From an uncultured bacterium (GTDB lineage: Bacteria; Actinomycetota; Coriobacteriia; Coriobacteriales; Coriobacteriaceae), in assembly GCA_905214435.1 (NCBI GenBank), contig CAJMMA010000018.1, forward strand, positions 1 through 32,148: a stretch of DNA of 32,148 nt, read 5' to 3'. The translations under genes were made by a program, and so were the position numbers. Each line of letters starts with the position of its first letter. Position 1 is the first letter of the stretch. Shown here in pieces: positions 30,077 to 32,148 of the stretch. The notes beneath the pieces are model-generated. The model saw only the letters and a list, made by a program, of their open reading frames with translations, had not been told where the DNA came from and searched no databases.

Positions 30077-31897
30077 GTGCGCAATCTCAAGATTCTGTTT
30101 TCCTATCTGGGGGCATACCGCCGCGATGCCATGCTCGGCGTGCTCTTTGTGACGGCCGAGACGGCGCTCGAGCTGTTTATCCCGGTCATCATGGCAAATA
30201 TCATCGATGTGGGCGTGCCCGCGGGCGACATCAACTACATGCTGTTGCAGGGCGCGTATATGTTGGTATGCGCCGCATGTTCGCTGCTGCTTGGCTTGGG
30301 CTATGCACGCACGTCCGCCCGCGTTGCCTCGGGGCTGGGCGCTAACCTGCGCGAGGCCGAGTATCGAAAGATCCAGACGCTCGCCTTTGGCAATCTGGAT
30401 AACTACGACGCCAGCTCGCTCGTCACGCGCATGACCACCGATATCACTGTTATTCAAAACGCCATCGGCAACGGCTTTCGCCCCATGGTGCGCGGTCCCG
30501 TGACGCTTATCGTCGGCTTGGTCTATGCGTTGGTGCTGTCGCGTCCGCTTGCTACGGTATTCGCGATTATTCTGCCGGTGCTGGCGATCGTACTGGGCGT
30601 TATCACCTGTCGCGTCAGTCCGCTCTACCGCCAGCTGCAGACCTCGATGGACCATCTCAACGGTGTGGTGCAGGAGGACCTCACCGCCGTGCGCGCCGTC
30701 AAGGCGTACGTGCGTGCCGAGCACGAGGAGGCCAAGTTCGATGCCGTCAATACCGAGCTTGCGCGCACCGCGACGAATACCTTTGGCAACGCTGTACTCA
30801 ACCTGCCGGTGTTTCAGCTGTCGATGTACGTGGCGGCGCTTTCCATTCTGTGGATCGGCGGGCGCATGATTCTTGCCGGCGAGCTCGGCGTGGGCTCGCT
30901 CACGGGCTTTATGAGCTATGTGCTGCTGATCATGAACTCGCTCATGATGATCTCCAACGTGTTTTTGCTGCTCACTCGCGCACTTGCCAGCGTGGAGCGC
31001 ATCTCGCGGGTGCTCGACGAGCGTTCGCTTATTCAAGCGCCCGACGCTGCCGCTGCCGTGCACGAGGTGGCCGACGGAGGCATCGAGTTTCGCGACGTGT
31101 CGTTTAAGTACCGCGCGGATGCTGCCGAGGATGTGCTCGAGCATATTGACCTTTGCATTGAGGCAGGCTCCACGGTGGGCGTGCTCGGCGGCACGGGCTC
31201 GGGCAAGAGTTCGCTTGTGCAGCTGATCGCGCGCCTGTACGACGCCACCGAAGGCGCCGTACTCGTGGGCGGGCGCGATGTGCGCGATTACGACCTGGTT
31301 GCCCTGCGCGACGCCGTGGGTATCGTGCTGCAAAAGAACGTGCTGTTTACGGGTACCGTGCGCGAGAACCTGCAGTGGGGCAATCCGCAGGCGTCGGACG
31401 ATGAGCCCCTCGCGGCCTGCCGGGCGGCATGCGTGGACGAGTTCCTGGATCGCATCGGCGGTCTTGACGGCTATCTGGGCCAGGGCGGTGCCGGTGTCTC
31501 GGGCGGGCAGAAGCAGCGCCTGTGCATCGCGCGTACGTTGCTCAAGCATCCGCGTGTGCTCATCTTTGACGATTCGACCAGCGCGGTCGACATGGCGACC
31601 GACGCCAAGATCCGCGAGCATATCGCTCAGATTCCCAACACGACGGTGATTGTCATTGCACAGCGCATTGCGAGCGTCATGGATGCCGACCGCATTATTG
31701 TGCTGGACGACGGCCGTGTCCACGGTGTGGGCACGCACGAGGAGCTGCTGGCGGGCGACGCCATTTATCAGGAGATCTATGCCTCGCAGATGGAGTTTGC
31801 GGGGGATGCGGGCGTCGTGGATGGCGCAAATGCCCTGTCTTCCTCTGGCCCCAGTGGATCACCTCAAGCCACGGAAGGGGGTGAGCGCCATGCCTAA
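30077..31897 (+). CDS. ABC exporter, ATP-binding/permease half (first subunit)
   Basis: A 606-residue type I ABC half-transporter: six membrane helices (about 15-310), then a nucleotide-binding domain (about 340-575). Motifs: Walker A GGTGSGKSS, Q-loop VLQKNVLF, signature VSGGQKQR and Walker B VLIFDD. The residue after the Walker B Asp is Asp, not the catalytic Glu (FDDSTSAVD), as in the degenerate-site subunit of heterodimeric exporters. The H-loop is also changed: VIAQR in place of VIAHR. The C-terminal tail (about 580-606) is Ser/Gly-rich. The start is GTG with GGGGGA about 10 bases upstream. The next ABC gene overlaps it by 8 bases, supporting a heterodimer. Substrate unknown (drug or lipid-like). 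Confidence 0.93.
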   Translation: MRNLKILFSYLGAYRRDAMLGVLFVTAETALELFIPVIMANIIDVGVPAGDINYMLLQGAYMLVCAACSLLLGLGYARTSARVASGLGANLREAEYRKIQTLAFGNLDNYDASSLVTRMTTDITVIQNAIGNGFRPMVRGPVTLIVGLVYALVLSRPLATVFAIILPVLAIVLGVITCRVSPLYRQLQTSMDHLNGVVQEDLTAVRAVKAYVRAEHEEAKFDAVNTELARTATNTFGNAVLNLPVFQLSMYVAALSILWIGGRMILAGELGVGSLTGFMSYVLLIMNSLMMISNVFLLLTRALASVERISRVLDERSLIQAPDAAAAVHEVADGGIEFRDVSFKYRADAAEDVLEHIDLCIEAGSTVGVLGGTGSGKSSLVQLIARLYDATEGAVLVGGRDVRDYDLVALRDAVGIVLQKNVLFTGTVRENLQWGNPQASDDEPLAACRAACVDEFLDRIGGLDGYLGQGGAGVSGGQKQRLCIARTLLKHPRVLIFDDSTSAVDMATDAKIREHIAQIPNTTVIVIAQRIASVMDADRIIVLDDGRVHGVGTHEELLAGDAIYQEIYASQMEFAGDAGVVDGANALSSSGPSGSPQATEGGERHA

Positions 31898-32148
31898 GAC
31901 ATCCGCTCAGGCCCGTCCCGCCAATCTGACGCAGACGCTCCGCCGCCTGCTCTCCTACATGGGTCACGCCAAGTTCTCGCTGCTCGCAGTTGGTGTGCTT
32001 GCCTCTGTGGCCGCCATCGCAAGCCTTGCCGGTACCTACATGGTGCGCCCCATCGTCAACGGTTTGGCAACGGGCGGTGAGGAACTGCTCGCTAGGCAGG
32101 TTATCTTTACCGCTGCCATCTACGCCGCGGGCGTGCTCTCGGCTCTGG
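31890..32148 (+). CDS. ABC exporter second subunit (partial, runs off the window)
   Basis: Only the first 86 codons are present. The ATG lies inside the end of the previous gene (CATGCCTAA), after GAAGGGGGTGAG. The product starts with a short polar head, then LRRLLSYMGHAKFSLLAVGV and a first membrane helix, then GTYMVRPIVNGLA, typical of the N-terminal part of ABC exporter membrane domains. It is expected to carry the catalytically complete nucleotide-binding site that complements the degenerate first subunit. Confidence 0.85.
   Translation, partial: MPKTSAQARPANLTQTLRRLLSYMGHAKFSLLAVGVLASVAAIASLAGTYMVRPIVNGLATGGEELLARQVIFTAAIYAAGVLSAL

Overview
The window looks like chromosome from a high-GC Gram-positive gut actinobacterium, most likely Coriobacteriia and probably Collinsella or a close relative. 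This is inferred from the GC-rich third codon positions, the tandem feoA-feoA-feoB layout, the split kdpDE/kdpFABC locus and the GlnR-like regulator. It was not checked by any search. I see no rRNA, tRNA, CRISPR array or complete insertion sequence.

Layout. (1) 1-330: an HPr-like phosphocarrier with Asp at position 46, then terminators. (2) 379-3855: ferrous iron uptake (two FeoA, FeoB, a Cys-rich FeoB-associated membrane peptide) with a DtxR/IdeR-like box before feoB. (3) 3910-12395: a complete potassium (Kdp) module, with kdpE-kdpD on the minus strand divergent from kdpF-A-B-C on the plus strand. It is bracketed by two nearly identical 77-bp palindromic repeats in direct orientation. (4) 12502-14451: an Old Yellow Enzyme-type flavin/FeS reductase. 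(5) 14452-16909: an accessory stretch with hairpins, a decayed GntR/FCD regulator, an AlbA_2-type regulator preceded by an array of matching palindromes, five 10-bp tandem repeats and a large imperfect inverted repeat. (6) 16910-18749: GntR- and LacI-family regulators. (7) 18752-19644: a two-gene MNT/HEPN toxin-antitoxin module whose antitoxin carries an N-terminal RelB/DinJ-like domain. (8) 19697-21828: a glutamine synthetase-like gene with a GlnR-like box in front and a GlnR-like orphan regulator behind. (9) 22013-24093: three AT-richer genes for exported proteins, the first a papain-fold protease candidate. (10) 24266-28384: HtrA-type protease, NAD-dependent DNA ligase and a coupled 59-codon ORF. 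(11) 28376-32148: a MATE exporter (minus) with a MerR-type promoter and a likely MerR/GyrI remnant at its 3' end, divergent from a heterodimeric ABC exporter pair whose second gene runs off the window.

Most notable items. The GS-like protein lacks two of the three n1 metal ligands, the n2 His and the flap Glu, yet keeps the family frame and sits between a GlnR-type box and a GlnR-like regulator. This suggests a glutamine-sensing or regulatory pseudo-enzyme. The RelB/DinJ-MNT fusion has both catalytic signatures intact (GSX10DXD in the antitoxin, RX4HXY in the toxin) and its own palindrome. The AlbA_2 protein has a dense operator array, probably autoregulatory. The low-GC exported protease cluster has no function I can name.
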